A stretch of DNA of 64,000 nucleotides. Source: Adhaeribacter rhizoryzae (lineage in GTDB: Bacteria; Bacteroidota; Bacteroidia; Cytophagales; Hymenobacteraceae). The position numbers and the translations under genes were made by a program. Shown here one piece after another: positions 27,230 through 35,686 of this stretch. Location of the stretch: the NCBI RefSeq assembly GCF_008629685.1, contig NZ_VWSF01000003.1, forward strand, positions 222,795-286,794, read 5' to 3'. The notes under the pieces are model-generated. The model was not told where the DNA came from, searched no databases, and was given only the letters and a program-made list of their open reading frames with translations. The number at the start of each line of letters is the position of its first letter. Within the stretch, counting starts at the first letter, position 1.

Positions 27230-27910
27230 CTAGCTGATAATGCCTTTGCCTATGGCATATTTTATAAGTGCGGCAGTATTTTTAGCTTTTGTTTTTTCAA
27301 TAATATTTTGCCGGTGGGTTTCTACGGTTCGTTTGCTGGTAAAAATTTTATCGGCAATTTCGGCGTTGGTTAAGCCATCGGCTATTAATTTCAAAATTTC
27401 AATTTCGCGTTGCGATAAATCGCGGGTTTGTTTTTCTTCGGTATTTTCGGCGGGCTTAAAGCTGGGGCTCTTAAGTTTGTTTAAAAGGTTAAAGCCTATT
27501 TCGGAGCAAAGATAACGGCCACCTTTGGCTACAATTCTAATAGCACACACCATTTCTTCGCGGCCCGTATTTTTAAGCAGGTAACCATTGGCACCGGCAT
27601 CAAATACTTTAGCAATGTAGCTTTCGTGGTCCAGCATCGAGAGCACCAGCACTTTTACCTGCGGAAATCTTTCCTGGATATAACTGGTAGCTTCAAAGCC
27701 ATCCATTTCGGGCATGTTTATATCCATCAAAATTACATCGGCTTCTAAGGTTGGCAGCAGATCGATTAATTCCCGGCCGTTACCCGCCTCACCTACCACA
27801 CTTACCCCATCGCTCTCGCGGAGCAATGCTTTTATACCATCCCGAATAATGGTGTGATCATCTACCAAAACTACCTTAATCAGATCTTGCTCCTGCATTG
27901 TTTCTGCCAT
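27230..27910 (-). CDS. NarL/LuxR family response regulator
   Basis: This 226-residue two-domain regulator has an N-terminal receiver with the acidic pair VDDH (17-18), the phosphoacceptor D63 in VILMDINMPEMDG, and the Thr/Lys region VLVLSMLDHE ... LLKNTG. The C-terminal LuxR helix-turn-helix is LSQREIEILKLIADGLTNAE followed by IFTSKRTVETHRQNI. It should act as a phosphorylation-dependent transcription factor. No histidine kinase is adjacent, so the partner is elsewhere. Three STAS-domain genes follow divergently, which may hint at a shared signalling role. Confidence 0.93.
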   Translation of the reverse strand: MAETMQEQDLIKVVLVDDHTIIRDGIKALLRESDGVSVVGEAGNGRELIDLLPTLEADVILMDINMPEMDGFEATSYIQERFPQVKVLVLSMLDHESYIAKVFDAGANGYLLKNTGREEMVCAIRIVAKGGRYLCSEIGFNLLNKLKSPSFKPAENTEEKQTRDLSQREIEILKLIADGLTNAEIADKIFTSKRTVETHRQNIIEKTKAKNTAALIKYAIGKGIIS

Positions 27911-28256
27911 AGCACTACTATTTTGAAAATACCAACCTAAAAATTAAAATTACAGAAAGGCCCCTAAATTATTCTGCCAAACGCTTAGCGCTTATTTAAG
28001 TTCCTTAAAAAATTAATTAAGTATAGAAGATAAAATATTAAGGGGCAACTTCTTATTGGTATCTAATCTAAAATTACGCGGTTCTACGTAGTTGCCGGTT
28101 ATATATACGCATAATTATACGTTTGCAGCTAACCAAAACCAGTAAATAATACATTTCAAAGGAAAAATAGTAATAGTATCTTTGGTAAGACCTAGGTTAG
28201 GCAAGGTAATTCCGCTTTTTGTTACTTTTTGGTCTGAAATTTAATTTCATTTTTAT
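27911..28256. other. Divergent promoter region between the response regulator and the first STAS gene
   Basis: This 346-bp gap is non-coding. Its plus-strand promoter (28154-28184) is listed separately. No matching minus-strand element was recognised for the response regulator. Confidence 0.45.
28154..28184 (+). promoter_or_regulatory. Bacteroidota-type promoter of the first STAS gene
   Basis: TTTC (28154-28157), a 19-nt spacer and TATCTTTG (28177-28184) match the TTTG...TAnnTTTG consensus with one difference in the -33 box. The -7 element lies 72 bp before the ATG. Confidence 0.6.
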
Positions 28257-28601
28257 ATGAAAGTAGCAGTACACGAGGATTTGCAAAGCTTTGTAATAAA
28301 ACCTTTCGGCAATTTTGAGGATGGCGATTGCCAAATGCTACAGGCCGTACTGGAGCAGGGCGCAAAAAGCCTTCGGCAACATATATTTATTGATTTAAAA
28401 GACCTGCACAATATTACAACTTCGGGCCAACGCATGTTACTGGCTTACTCCGGGCAACTGGCAGCTTTGCACCGCCTGCTGGTGTTGTTTAGCGTAAATC
28501 AGCAAATTATGCAGGCTTTTGAAGCATCTGGTCTGGCCAAAGTAATAAATATTGCGGCCAGTCTGCAAGAAGCGAAAACGCTAACCCTCACCCGAAAGTA
28601 A
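28257..28601 (+). CDS. STAS domain protein (anti-sigma-factor-antagonist-like)
   Basis: This 114-residue protein is a single alpha/beta STAS domain: FVIKPFGNFEDGDCQMLQAV, then HIFIDLKDLHNITTSGQRML, then LFSVNQQIMQAFEASGLAKV. The segment NITTSGQ stands where SpoIIAA/RsbV-type antagonists have their phosphorylated Ser/Thr. It is the most divergent of the three STAS proteins here. Such proteins usually work by binding a kinase-type anti-sigma factor, but none is present nearby. Confidence 0.8.
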   Translation: MKVAVHEDLQSFVIKPFGNFEDGDCQMLQAVLEQGAKSLRQHIFIDLKDLHNITTSGQRMLLAYSGQLAALHRLLVLFSVNQQIMQAFEASGLAKVINIAASLQEAKTLTLTRK

Positions 28602-28763
28602 TACCCATCTGCTTTCACCTATATAGTTGCAATTTTATTAACTAATTGATATATTGTTAGTTACCAAAACGAGACAAATAAAATATATTAGGCTTCTTAC
28701 TTGTTATTAAAAGCTTTTTAAAATAATCAGCAATCAATTATTAATCTGTGAATATCTGCCTTT

Positions 28764-29111
28764 ATGTACGTAAATAGTGAGAGAACACCCGATAGCTTTG
28801 TAATTAGCATTGAAGGCGATATTGATGCAACTACCTCTATTCTGGTAGATAATGAAATAAGCAAAATATATGATTTGCCGTTAAAAAACCTTTGGATTGA
28901 TTGCTGCCAGGTAAAATATATTTCATCGGCCGGAGTGGGCGTTTTTATCTCGCATTTGCAAAAGCTGAAGAAGCACAAAATTAACATGACTTTATACGGT
29001 CTCAAGCCGAAACTAAAATCTATTTTTAAAGTACTCGGATTAGAGCATTATCTTTCTTTACAACCCGAGTTTAAAGATTTAGCCGACCAGACCGTAGAAG
29101 ATTTAGATTAA
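28764..29111 (+). CDS. STAS domain protein
   Basis: This 115-residue single-domain protein has FVISIEGDIDATTSILVDNE, LWIDCCQVKYISSAGVGVFI and MTLYGLKPKLKSIFKVLGLE, a standard STAS fold. SSAG (54-57) occupies the phosphorylation-loop region. It is 10 bp upstream of a close paralogue (29122) and the pair is probably co-transcribed after duplication. An anti-anti-sigma role is inferred from the family only. Confidence 0.87.
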   Translation: MYVNSERTPDSFVISIEGDIDATTSILVDNEISKIYDLPLKNLWIDCCQVKYISSAGVGVFISHLQKLKKHKINMTLYGLKPKLKSIFKVLGLEHYLSLQPEFKDLADQTVEDLD

Positions 29112-29121
29112 CACAAAACAA

Positions 29122-29463
29122 ATGGAGCTATACCACGAAATAAAAGCGCAGGCTTATGTCCTTATTTTATCGGGCAACCTGGATGAGCACAATGCCGGCG
29201 AAATAGATAACCTCTTAAAAAAAGCCATTAAGAGCCGGAAAAAAAACTTGCTGATTGATTGCCGTAATCTTAATTATATTTCATCGGCTGGGTTAGGAAT
29301 ATTCTTGTCGAACTTGCCCGAGTTAAAAGAAAAAGAAATCAGCCTTATATTCTTCGGCATGAAGCCGGGCGTACGCCAGGTATTTTCGTTCCTGGGCCTG
29401 GATGCCGTTTTGACGATAAAAGATAACCTGGAAGAAGAACAATACGATGAAACCCTAATTTAA
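29122..29463 (+). CDS. STAS domain protein
   Basis: This 113-residue STAS protein (YVLILSGNLDEHNAGEIDNL, LLIDCRNLNYISSAGLGIFL, FFGMKPGVRQVFSFLGLDAV) closely resembles the preceding gene product, including the ISSAG loop. It is the last gene of the small cluster and is followed by a very strong terminator. Confidence 0.87.
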   Translation: MELYHEIKAQAYVLILSGNLDEHNAGEIDNLLKKAIKSRKKNLLIDCRNLNYISSAGLGIFLSNLPELKEKEISLIFFGMKPGVRQVFSFLGLDAVLTIKDNLEEEQYDETLI

Positions 29464-29490
29464 CTTAAACGACTGGTAATAATATGGTTA

Positions 29491-29551
29491 TTAACAATAA
29501 AAAAAGGTAAGAGCGCTTGAAAAAAGCGCTCTTACCTTTTTTTATTGTTAA
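29491..29551. terminator. Very strong bidirectional terminator after the STAS genes
   Basis: A 28-bp perfect stem (29491-29518 with 29524-29551) around a 5-nt loop has the core GGTAAGAGCGCTT. It is flanked by a run of seven A on the left and seven T on the right, so it can end transcription in both directions. Confidence 0.9.
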
Positions 29552-29572
29552 TTATCGATCTTAATCATATTA

Positions 29573-29765
29573 TACCAATATTAAGTAGGAATTGCGTTTT
29601 AAGAACAATAAAATAATTACAACCACATATCCACCCACCGCGGTCATTCTGGAAGAATCTTATTGGCTGGCTACTAATAAGATTCTTCCAGAATGACCGC
29701 GGTGAGTGGTACAGACTTTACTTTGTTTAAAAGCGCAGTATGCATTTGATAAGGGTATTATTAAG
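29573..29765 (+). repeat. Family A palindromic element, copy 2
   Basis: The core arms are 29 bp and perfectly complementary (29636-29664 and 29676-29704), built on GCGGTCATTCTGGAAGAATC. The whole unit aligns with the reverse complement of 2066-2253 along about 190 bp. Its right edge touches a family B element, so the two families are found side by side. Confidence 0.75.
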
Positions 29766-29886
29766 TGAGTTAAGCGCTTACATTATTATAGTCACGTTGC
29801 GCTTGTCGAAATAGGTGAATCTACTTTACTGTAATAGATCCTTCGGCAACCTCAGGATGCCCCAGTAGTAAACAATTAAGCGCAAG
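29760..29886 (+). repeat. Family B palindromic element, copy 3
   Basis: It starts ATTAAGTGAGTTAAGCGC, has GCGCTTGTCGAAATAGGTGA on the left and GATCCTTCGGCAACCTCAGG on the right, and ends near AATTAAGCGCAA. It aligns along its full length with 15086-15214. Confidence 0.7.
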
Positions 29887-30171
29887 TTTCGTTTTGTAGG
29901 GAAATAAATAATGACATGCTAAAACGTTAATGAAAGAATATTCTATTAACTAACAATCGCCATTCTACATGCAACAAACCGTTGTTAAGCTGCCTTAATT
30001 CTAATATCTAAAATTAAATATTTCCTTTCCAGATTAGTATGGCCCGGCGAATTTTACTTTAATCAAAACAATTTACTTACTTTGGAGTCTAATAATTTAT
30101 TCGGGTCATAGATTAGCCTTATTTAATTAGACCTTCGTACAAATAGTACACTTTAACGTTTTCCTGCATTC

Positions 30172-31308
30172 ATGAATATAGGTATTGTTTGTTACCCCAC
30201 CTTTGGCGGCAGTGGTGTGGTAGCCACCGAACTCGGAAAAGAACTGGCTTTAAAAGGCCACCGGGTACATTTTATAACATACAGCCAGCCCGCCCGGCTC
30301 GATTTTTTTAACGAAAACCTTTTTTACCACGAAGTTATAGTTCCCTCCTACCCGCTGTTTCAGTACGACCCGTACGAACTGGCTCTGGCGAGTAAAATGG
30401 TAGATATAGTACAGTTCGAAAAGCTGGATGTGCTGCACGTGCATTATGCTATTCCGCACGCCTCGGCGGCCTTTATGGCCAAACAAATATTAAAAACCAA
30501 AGGCATTCAGATTCCGGTAATTACCACCTTACATGGTACCGATATTACGCTGGTCGGTAAAGATCCTTCGTTTGAGCCGGTGGTAACCTTTAGCATTAAC
30601 CAGTCCGATGGCGTTACGGCTGTTTCGGCGGACCTCCGCACCGAAACCTACAACCATTTCCGCATCGAAAAAGACATTGAAGTAATTCCGAACTTTATTA
30701 ACCTGGAGCGTTTTCAGCGGCAGCGCAAAGAACATTTCAAAACCGCCATTAGTCCGTTTGGCGAAAAATTGCTGGTGCATACTTCTAACTTCCGCAGCGT
30801 AAAGCGCGTGCAGGATGTAATTAAAATATTTTACAAAGTGCGCCAGCAAATTCCCAGCAAGTTGCTGATGGTAGGCGACGGACCAGACCGCATTAAAGCC
30901 GAAAAACTTTGCCGCAAACTCGATGTATGCAGCGATGTCCGTTTTTTAGGTAAGCTCGAAGCCGTAGAAGAAGTACTTTCGGTAGCCGATTTGTTTTTAA
31001 TGCCTTCAGAAAAAGAAAGCTTTGGTTTGGCTGCCCTCGAAGCTATGGCCTGCCAGGTACCGGTAATTTCGTCTAACGCCGGCGGCATACCCGAATTAAA
31101 TATTCATGGCGTAACCGGATTTTCGAGCCCCGTAGGCGATGTAGCCGATATGGTAAAGAATGCCCTTTTTATACTGGATGATGCCAACTTGCCCCAGTTT
31201 AAAGCCAATGCGCTGGCTCGCGCCAAAGACTTTGAAACCAGTAAGATTGTGCCATTGTACGAACAGTTTTACCAGAAAATAAAAGACGCCCAAATGGTAA
31301 CCGTTTAA
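30172..31308 (+). CDS. bshA: N-acetyl-alpha-D-glucosaminyl L-malate synthase BshA
   Basis: This 378-residue GT4 glycosyltransferase joins GlcNAc from UDP-GlcNAc to L-malate, the first step of bacillithiol synthesis. It opens MNIGIVCYPTFGGSGVVATE, and continues with VLHVHYAIPHASAAFM, VITTLHGTDITLVG and NFINLERF, all characteristic of BshA. The C-terminal EKESFGLAALEAMACQVPVI holds the GT4 E-x7-E motif. The length is normal for the family. With the YpdA-type reductase at 13657 it points to a bacillithiol system. A terminator follows. Confidence 0.93.
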   Translation: MNIGIVCYPTFGGSGVVATELGKELALKGHRVHFITYSQPARLDFFNENLFYHEVIVPSYPLFQYDPYELALASKMVDIVQFEKLDVLHVHYAIPHASAAFMAKQILKTKGIQIPVITTLHGTDITLVGKDPSFEPVVTFSINQSDGVTAVSADLRTETYNHFRIEKDIEVIPNFINLERFQRQRKEHFKTAISPFGEKLLVHTSNFRSVKRVQDVIKIFYKVRQQIPSKLLMVGDGPDRIKAEKLCRKLDVCSDVRFLGKLEAVEEVLSVADLFLMPSEKESFGLAALEAMACQVPVISSNAGGIPELNIHGVTGFSSPVGDVADMVKNALFILDDANLPQFKANALARAKDFETSKIVPLYEQFYQKIKDAQMVTV

Positions 31309-31341
31309 AACCGGTATCTTTCTTATTCTAATATGTAAAAT

Positions 31342-31370
31342 AAAATCCTGCCCGCAACGGCAGGATTTTT
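31342..31370 (+). terminator. Terminator of bshA
   Basis: AAAATCCTGCC and GGCAGGATTTT form a stem around CGCAAC, followed by more T, 33 bp past the bshA stop. Confidence 0.8.
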
Positions 31371-31524
31371 AATTTTGGCCCGCAAAAGTTTCGGATTTTG
31401 ATTCTTAATCAAGCTGCAGGGGGTGTTTACTTAAAATTTTGAATAATTTATCCTGATGTTTAGATAAATTATAAAAAATACAGAACTTAGCGGCTCCATA
31501 GCTACTCCAACATTCTATTATTTT

Positions 31525-33417
31525 ATGAGCAAAGACAAATATTTTATTATAGACTTTGACAGTACCTTTACCCAGGTTGAAGCATTAGATGAATTGTGTG
31601 AGATTGCTTTACACGACGACGAAAATAAAGACCAAATATTGCAGGAAATTAAAAACCTGACCAACAGCGCCATGGAAGGTAAAAGTTCTTTTACCGAAGG
31701 CCTGACCAAACGCATTGCTTTACTGAAAGCTCATAAAAAGCATTTAGCGCCACTTATTTCCCGGCTCAACACCAAAGTATCGGAATCTATTAAGCGCAAT
31801 CCCGAATTTTTTAACCAGTACGCCGACAATATTTTTATTGTATCGAGCGGCTTTAAAGAATTTATTACCCCTATTGTTACGCAGTACGGCATTAAAGAAG
31901 AAAATATTTACGCCAACACTTTTGAGTACGACGAGCAGGGCAATATTATTGGTTTCGACCAGGAAAACGTGCTTAGCCTGGATAAAGGTAAAATAAAGTT
32001 GCTGGAGAGCCTGGCCTTGCAGGGCGATGTTTACGTGCTGGGCGATGGCTACACCGATTACGAAATAAAAGAAGCCGGATTGGCCAATAAGTTTTATGCT
32101 TTCACCGAAAATATTACCCGCGACAATGTAGTGGCCAAGGCCGAACACATTGCCCCCAGCCTGGATGAATTTTTATACCAGAACAAATTACCGATGGCTA
32201 TTTCTTATCCTAAAAACCGCATCAGCGTGTTGCTGCTCGAAAATATTCACCCTAAAGCGGTAGAATTATTTAAACAGGAAGGCTACCAGGTAGAATCCAT
32301 GACCGGAGCCATGAACGAAGAAGAACTGTGCGAGCGAATTAAGAACGTATCTATTCTGGGTATCCGGTCTAAAACGCAGGTAACCGCAAAAGTACTGGCC
32401 AACGCCAATAAATTAATGAGCGTAGGCGCTTTCTGCATAGGTACCAACCAAATAGACCTGAATACCTGTGTGCAGTCGGGCATTGCCGTATTTAACGCGC
32501 CTTACAGCAACACCCGCAGCGTGGTTGAGCTAGCCATTGGCCAAATAATTATGCTGGCCCGTAATATTTTCCCAAAAAGCGAAAAAATGCACCAGGGCGA
32601 ATGGGACAAATCGGCTACCGGCAGTTTTGAAGTGCGGGGCAAAAAATTAGGCCTTGTGGGTTACGGCAATATTGGCGCGCAATTATCGGTTATAGCCGAA
32701 GCGTTGGGCATGGAGGTATATTATTACGATGTGGTAGAGAAACTGCAACTAGGAAATGCCCGCAAATGTAATACCTTAAAAGAATTATTAGGCTTAGCCG
32801 ATTTTGTATCGCTGCACGTAGACGGTCGCGCCAGCAATAAAAATATGTTTGGCGCTGCCGAGTTCGAAGCCATGAAAGACGGGGCTATTTTCCTGAATTT
32901 AAGCCGTGGCCACATTGTAGATATTCCGGCCCTGGTACAAAACCTGAAATCCGGCAAAATAAAAGGTGCCGCCGTAGACGTGTTCCCGTACGAACCGAAA
33001 AATAATGCCGAAGAGTTTGTGAATGAATTACGTGGTTTACCCAACGTAATATTAACGCCGCACATTGGCGGCAGCACTTCCGAAGCCCAGGAAAATATTG
33101 CCAATTTCGTACCCAACCGGATTATGCAATATATTAATACCGGCAATACGTACCAGAGCGTAAACTTCCCGAATATTCAGTTGCCTGCCTTGGTAAATGC
33201 CCACCGACTAATTCACATTCACGAGAACGTGCCAGGCGTTCTGGCCAATATTAATAATGTGCTGGCCGGCAATCACGTTAATATTCTGGGCCAATATTTA
33301 AAAACCAACGAACACATTGGTTATGTAATTACCGACATTGATAAAGAATACGACAAGAACCTGATTGCGGACCTGAAAAGCGTACCCCATACCATTAAAT
33401 TCCGGATTCTTTACTAG
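31525..33417 (+). CDS. serA: Bifunctional phosphoserine phosphatase - D-3-phosphoglycerate dehydrogenase (SerB-SerA fusion)
   Basis: This 630-residue protein joins two enzymes. Residues about 1-215 are a HAD phosphatase of the SerB type: motif I DFDSTFT with D10 and D12, motif II in IVSSGF, and motif III GDGYTDYEI. Residues about 225-550 are a 2-hydroxyacid dehydrogenase with the NAD-binding GLVGYGNIGAQL, NLSRGHIVDIPAL, and the catalytic His in LTPHIGGSTSEAQ. The end (about 555-630, HENVPGVLANINNVLAGNHV) is an ACT regulatory domain. The fusion would carry out the first and third steps of serine synthesis. The middle step, serC, follows 85 bp downstream. All key catalytic motifs look intact. 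Confidence 0.9.
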   Translation: MSKDKYFIIDFDSTFTQVEALDELCEIALHDDENKDQILQEIKNLTNSAMEGKSSFTEGLTKRIALLKAHKKHLAPLISRLNTKVSESIKRNPEFFNQYADNIFIVSSGFKEFITPIVTQYGIKEENIYANTFEYDEQGNIIGFDQENVLSLDKGKIKLLESLALQGDVYVLGDGYTDYEIKEAGLANKFYAFTENITRDNVVAKAEHIAPSLDEFLYQNKLPMAISYPKNRISVLLLENIHPKAVELFKQEGYQVESMTGAMNEEELCERIKNVSILGIRSKTQVTAKVLANANKLMSVGAFCIGTNQIDLNTCVQSGIAVFNAPYSNTRSVVELAIGQIIMLARNIFPKSEKMHQGEWDKSATGSFEVRGKKLGLVGYGNIGAQLSVIAEALGMEVYYYDVVEKLQLGNARKCNTLKELLGLADFVSLHVDGRASNKNMFGAAEFEAMKDGAIFLNLSRGHIVDIPALVQNLKSGKIKGAAVDVFPYEPKNNAEEFVNELRGLPNVILTPHIGGSTSEAQENIANFVPNRIMQYINTGNTYQSVNFPNIQLPALVNAHRLIHIHENVPGVLANINNVLAGNHVNILGQYLKTNEHIGYVITDIDKEYDKNLIADLKSVPHTIKFRILY

Positions 33418-33429
33418 ACATTAGTAGCA

Positions 33430-33478
33430 GGTATCTGGTAGCAGGATTAAATAAATATAAGTCCTGCTACCAGATACC
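33430..33478 (+). repeat. 17-bp perfect inverted repeat between serA and serC
   Basis: GGTATCTGGTAGCAGGA (33430-33446) and its exact complement (33462-33478) flank a 15-nt A+T-rich spacer. A third partial repeat, TTCCAGATACCA, follows. There is no T-run, so it is more likely a repeat or mRNA-processing/stability hairpin in the serA-serC message than a terminator. Confidence 0.65.
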
Positions 33479-33502
33479 AACTTCCAGATACCATTCAAAA
33501 CT

Positions 33503-34591
33503 ATGAACAACAAGGTATATTTTACCCCTGGTCCTTCTGAATTATACCCCACGGTACCGCAACACATGCAGGCGGCCATGGCGAATAAAATAGGCAGTAT
33601 TTCGCACCGCAGTCAGCAGTTTAAAGATATTTACGCCCACGCCGAAAAAGGCTTACGCGAATTGTTACAGTTACCGCAGAACTGGGAAATATTGTTTTTG
33701 GCCTCAGCCAACGAAATTTGGGAACGCGCCATTCAGAACTGCGTGGAAAAAGAAAGTTTTCATTTGGTAAACGGTTCTTTTTCCAAGCGTTTTTTTCAGA
33801 TTTCCGAAGAGCTAGGCCGCAAAGCCACGAAACACGAAGTGCCTTTTGGTGAAGGCTTCCAGGCCGATAACATTAATATTCCAGCTTTGGCGGAGTTGAT
33901 TGCCTTGGTGCAGAATGAAACCAGTTCGGGTGCCAGCCTGCCGGTAGCGGAAATAAATAAATTCCGGGCAAAGGCTGGTGCCGACGCATTAATATTTGTG
34001 GATGCTGTTTCGTCTATGCCGCACCCGGCTTTTGATTACAACTTAGTAGATTCTATTTATTTTTCGGTGCAGAAATGCTTTGGTTTGCCGGCCGGCTTAG
34101 GCGTTTGGTTGGTAAACGAGCGGTGCATTGCTAAAGCCGAAGCATTGCAGGCCAAAGGTTTTTCTATAGGTTCGTACCACAGCATTCCTTCTTTGCTGAG
34201 TAAAGCCAAAACTTTCCAAAACCCTGAAACACCTAATGTGCTGAATATTTATTTACTGGGCCACGTGGCCGAAGAAATGAATAAAAAAGGCATCCAGACC
34301 ATTCGGGAAGAAACCGAAACCAAAGCTCAACTTATTTACGATTACTTAGCCGCTAGTCAGAATTTTGACATTGCGATGCAGGAGCCCGGCCACCGTTCGG
34401 TAACTACTATTATTGCCAACACCAAAATACCGGCTTCGGAGGTTATTAAAAAATTAACGCCTTTTGACATGGTTATCGGCAGCGGCTACGGCAACTACAA
34501 AGAAACCCAAATCCGGATTGCCAACTTCCCGACACATTCCGTCAGCCAAGTGCAAGCGCTGGTTTATAAGCTCAAAGAATTAATCGGCTAA
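33503..34591 (+). CDS. serC: Phosphoserine aminotransferase
   Basis: This 362-residue class V PLP-dependent aminotransferase opens VYFTPGPSELYPTVPQHMQA and contains ISHRSQQFKDI, FVDAVSSMPHPAFDYNLVD and YFSVQKCFGLPAGLGVWLV, where the lysine of QKCFG is the PLP-binding residue. It should convert 3-phosphohydroxypyruvate and glutamate into phosphoserine. The position directly after the SerB-SerA fusion supports this over the related alanine-glyoxylate type enzymes. Together the two genes would cover the whole phosphorylated serine pathway. Confidence 0.88.
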   Translation: MNNKVYFTPGPSELYPTVPQHMQAAMANKIGSISHRSQQFKDIYAHAEKGLRELLQLPQNWEILFLASANEIWERAIQNCVEKESFHLVNGSFSKRFFQISEELGRKATKHEVPFGEGFQADNINIPALAELIALVQNETSSGASLPVAEINKFRAKAGADALIFVDAVSSMPHPAFDYNLVDSIYFSVQKCFGLPAGLGVWLVNERCIAKAEALQAKGFSIGSYHSIPSLLSKAKTFQNPETPNVLNIYLLGHVAEEMNKKGIQTIREETETKAQLIYDYLAASQNFDIAMQEPGHRSVTTIIANTKIPASEVIKKLTPFDMVIGSGYGNYKETQIRIANFPTHSVSQVQALVYKLKELIG

Positions 34592-34613
34592 AAACCGTTT
34601 CGCATCAATATAT

Positions 34614-34647
34614 AAAAAAAGCAGGAAAGTGTATTTCCTGCTTTTTT
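34614..34647 (+). terminator. Terminator of the serA-serC unit
   Basis: AAAAAAGCAGGAAA and TTTCCTGCTTTTTT form a stem around GTGTA, with a T-run on the right, 23 bp past the serC stop. Confidence 0.88.
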
Positions 34648-34713
34648 ATTATTGCTCTTATGCAAGTTGGGCTATTTACATTTTGCTAGTGTACCGGCTG
34701 TTGGGCCCACTTT

Positions 34714-34770
34714 TGTCATTCAGGAGGAAACTTTTTGGCTGCCTGCTACATAGTTTCCTCCTGAATGACA
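34714..34770. repeat. Family A-related palindrome
   Basis: TGTCATTCAGGAGGAAACT (34714-34732) and its exact complement (34752-34770) form a 19-bp stem with a 19-nt loop. The arm shares the GTCATTC core with family A but has GGAGGAAACT in place of GGAAGAATCT, so it is a sister type. Confidence 0.65.
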
Positions 34771-34844
34771 GGGGTGGATTTCTTGAACTTCTATTCTTGT
34801 ATTGATTATGAAATTATAATTCTCCATTCAGAATAGTGAGCTAT

Positions 34845-35612
34845 TTAACCTTTCACGGTTTCTAACCAAGCCTGCGACATTAAGCGGGCACCCGCCAGAC
34901 TGGGATGCACCCCATCGTACGTCCAGTAAACGCCGGGGGCAGATTTTTGGGCTTTATCGAAAACAGTTTGGTACGGAATAAAAGTGGCGCCGTAAGCGTC
35001 GGCAATTTCGCGGGCGGCCTGCCGGTATTCGTTAAAAGCCGGATACCATTTTTCGTTCACGGCTTTAATACCAGTTACAGCAAAAGGCTCGCCAATAATC
35101 AGTTTTACTTCTGGCAGCCGCTGTTTGGTGTTATCCAGTAGTTTTTTAAAATCATCGCGGTAAGTCTGAATAGTGCCATCATAATTGCCATTAAGCTTAT
35201 GCCAGAAATCGTTCACCCCAATCAAAATGCTGAGCACATCTGGTTTCAGGCCTAGTGCATCGTTCTCCCAACGTTCGGCCAGTTGGTAAACTTTGTTGCC
35301 GCTAATGCCTTTATTGTAAATCCGTAAATTTTTACCAGGGTGCTGCAGCAACAAATCCGAAGCAGCCAGAAAAGCATAGCCGCTACCCAATGCCGATGGG
35401 CTGTTGAAATCCATATTATCTTTCTTGCGACCGGCATCGGTAATAGAATCGCCCTGGAAAAGAATAACGGCATCTTGCTTCAGGGTTACTTTTTTTGGTT
35501 TATTTGCAGCAAAAGCCTCGGTTATAATTGCAGGAATTCCTACGGTCAGGAGCCCCCCCAAAGCAGCTTTTTTCAGAAAGCCCCGGCGGTCTGATGGGTT
35601 TGTGGTAGACAT
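34845..35612 (-). CDS. SGNH/GDSL hydrolase, Tat-exported
   Basis: The 255-residue product has a Tat-type signal (DRRGFLKKAALGGLLTVG). The four SGNH blocks are GDSIT (Ser56), GISGN, GVNDFW and the DGVHP Asp/His pair, so it should be an active esterase or deacylase. Related proteins remove acyl groups from carbohydrates. Export by Tat, after folding, places it in the periplasm. It runs in the same direction as a rhamnose mutarotase gene 75 bp upstream, which weakly suggests sugar metabolism. Confidence 0.9.
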   Translation of the reverse strand: MSTTNPSDRRGFLKKAALGGLLTVGIPAIITEAFAANKPKKVTLKQDAVILFQGDSITDAGRKKDNMDFNSPSALGSGYAFLAASDLLLQHPGKNLRIYNKGISGNKVYQLAERWENDALGLKPDVLSILIGVNDFWHKLNGNYDGTIQTYRDDFKKLLDNTKQRLPEVKLIIGEPFAVTGIKAVNEKWYPAFNEYRQAAREIADAYGATFIPYQTVFDKAQKSAPGVYWTYDGVHPSLAGARLMSQAWLETVKG

Positions 35613-35686
35613 AGTTTTAATTTAGTATAATTAATTTATTAGCTTTTAATTATTTTAAACAGAATACATGCTGCCCGGTATTAACT

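Larger units (their letters stand above)
29464..30171. other. Intergenic region with a terminator and two adjoining palindromic elements
   Basis: No gene is seen in this 708-bp gap. From left to right it holds the STAS terminator (29491-29551), a family A element (29573-29765) and, joined to it, a family B element (29760-29886). The last 280 bp before bshA are plain A+T-rich sequence. Confidence 0.6.
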
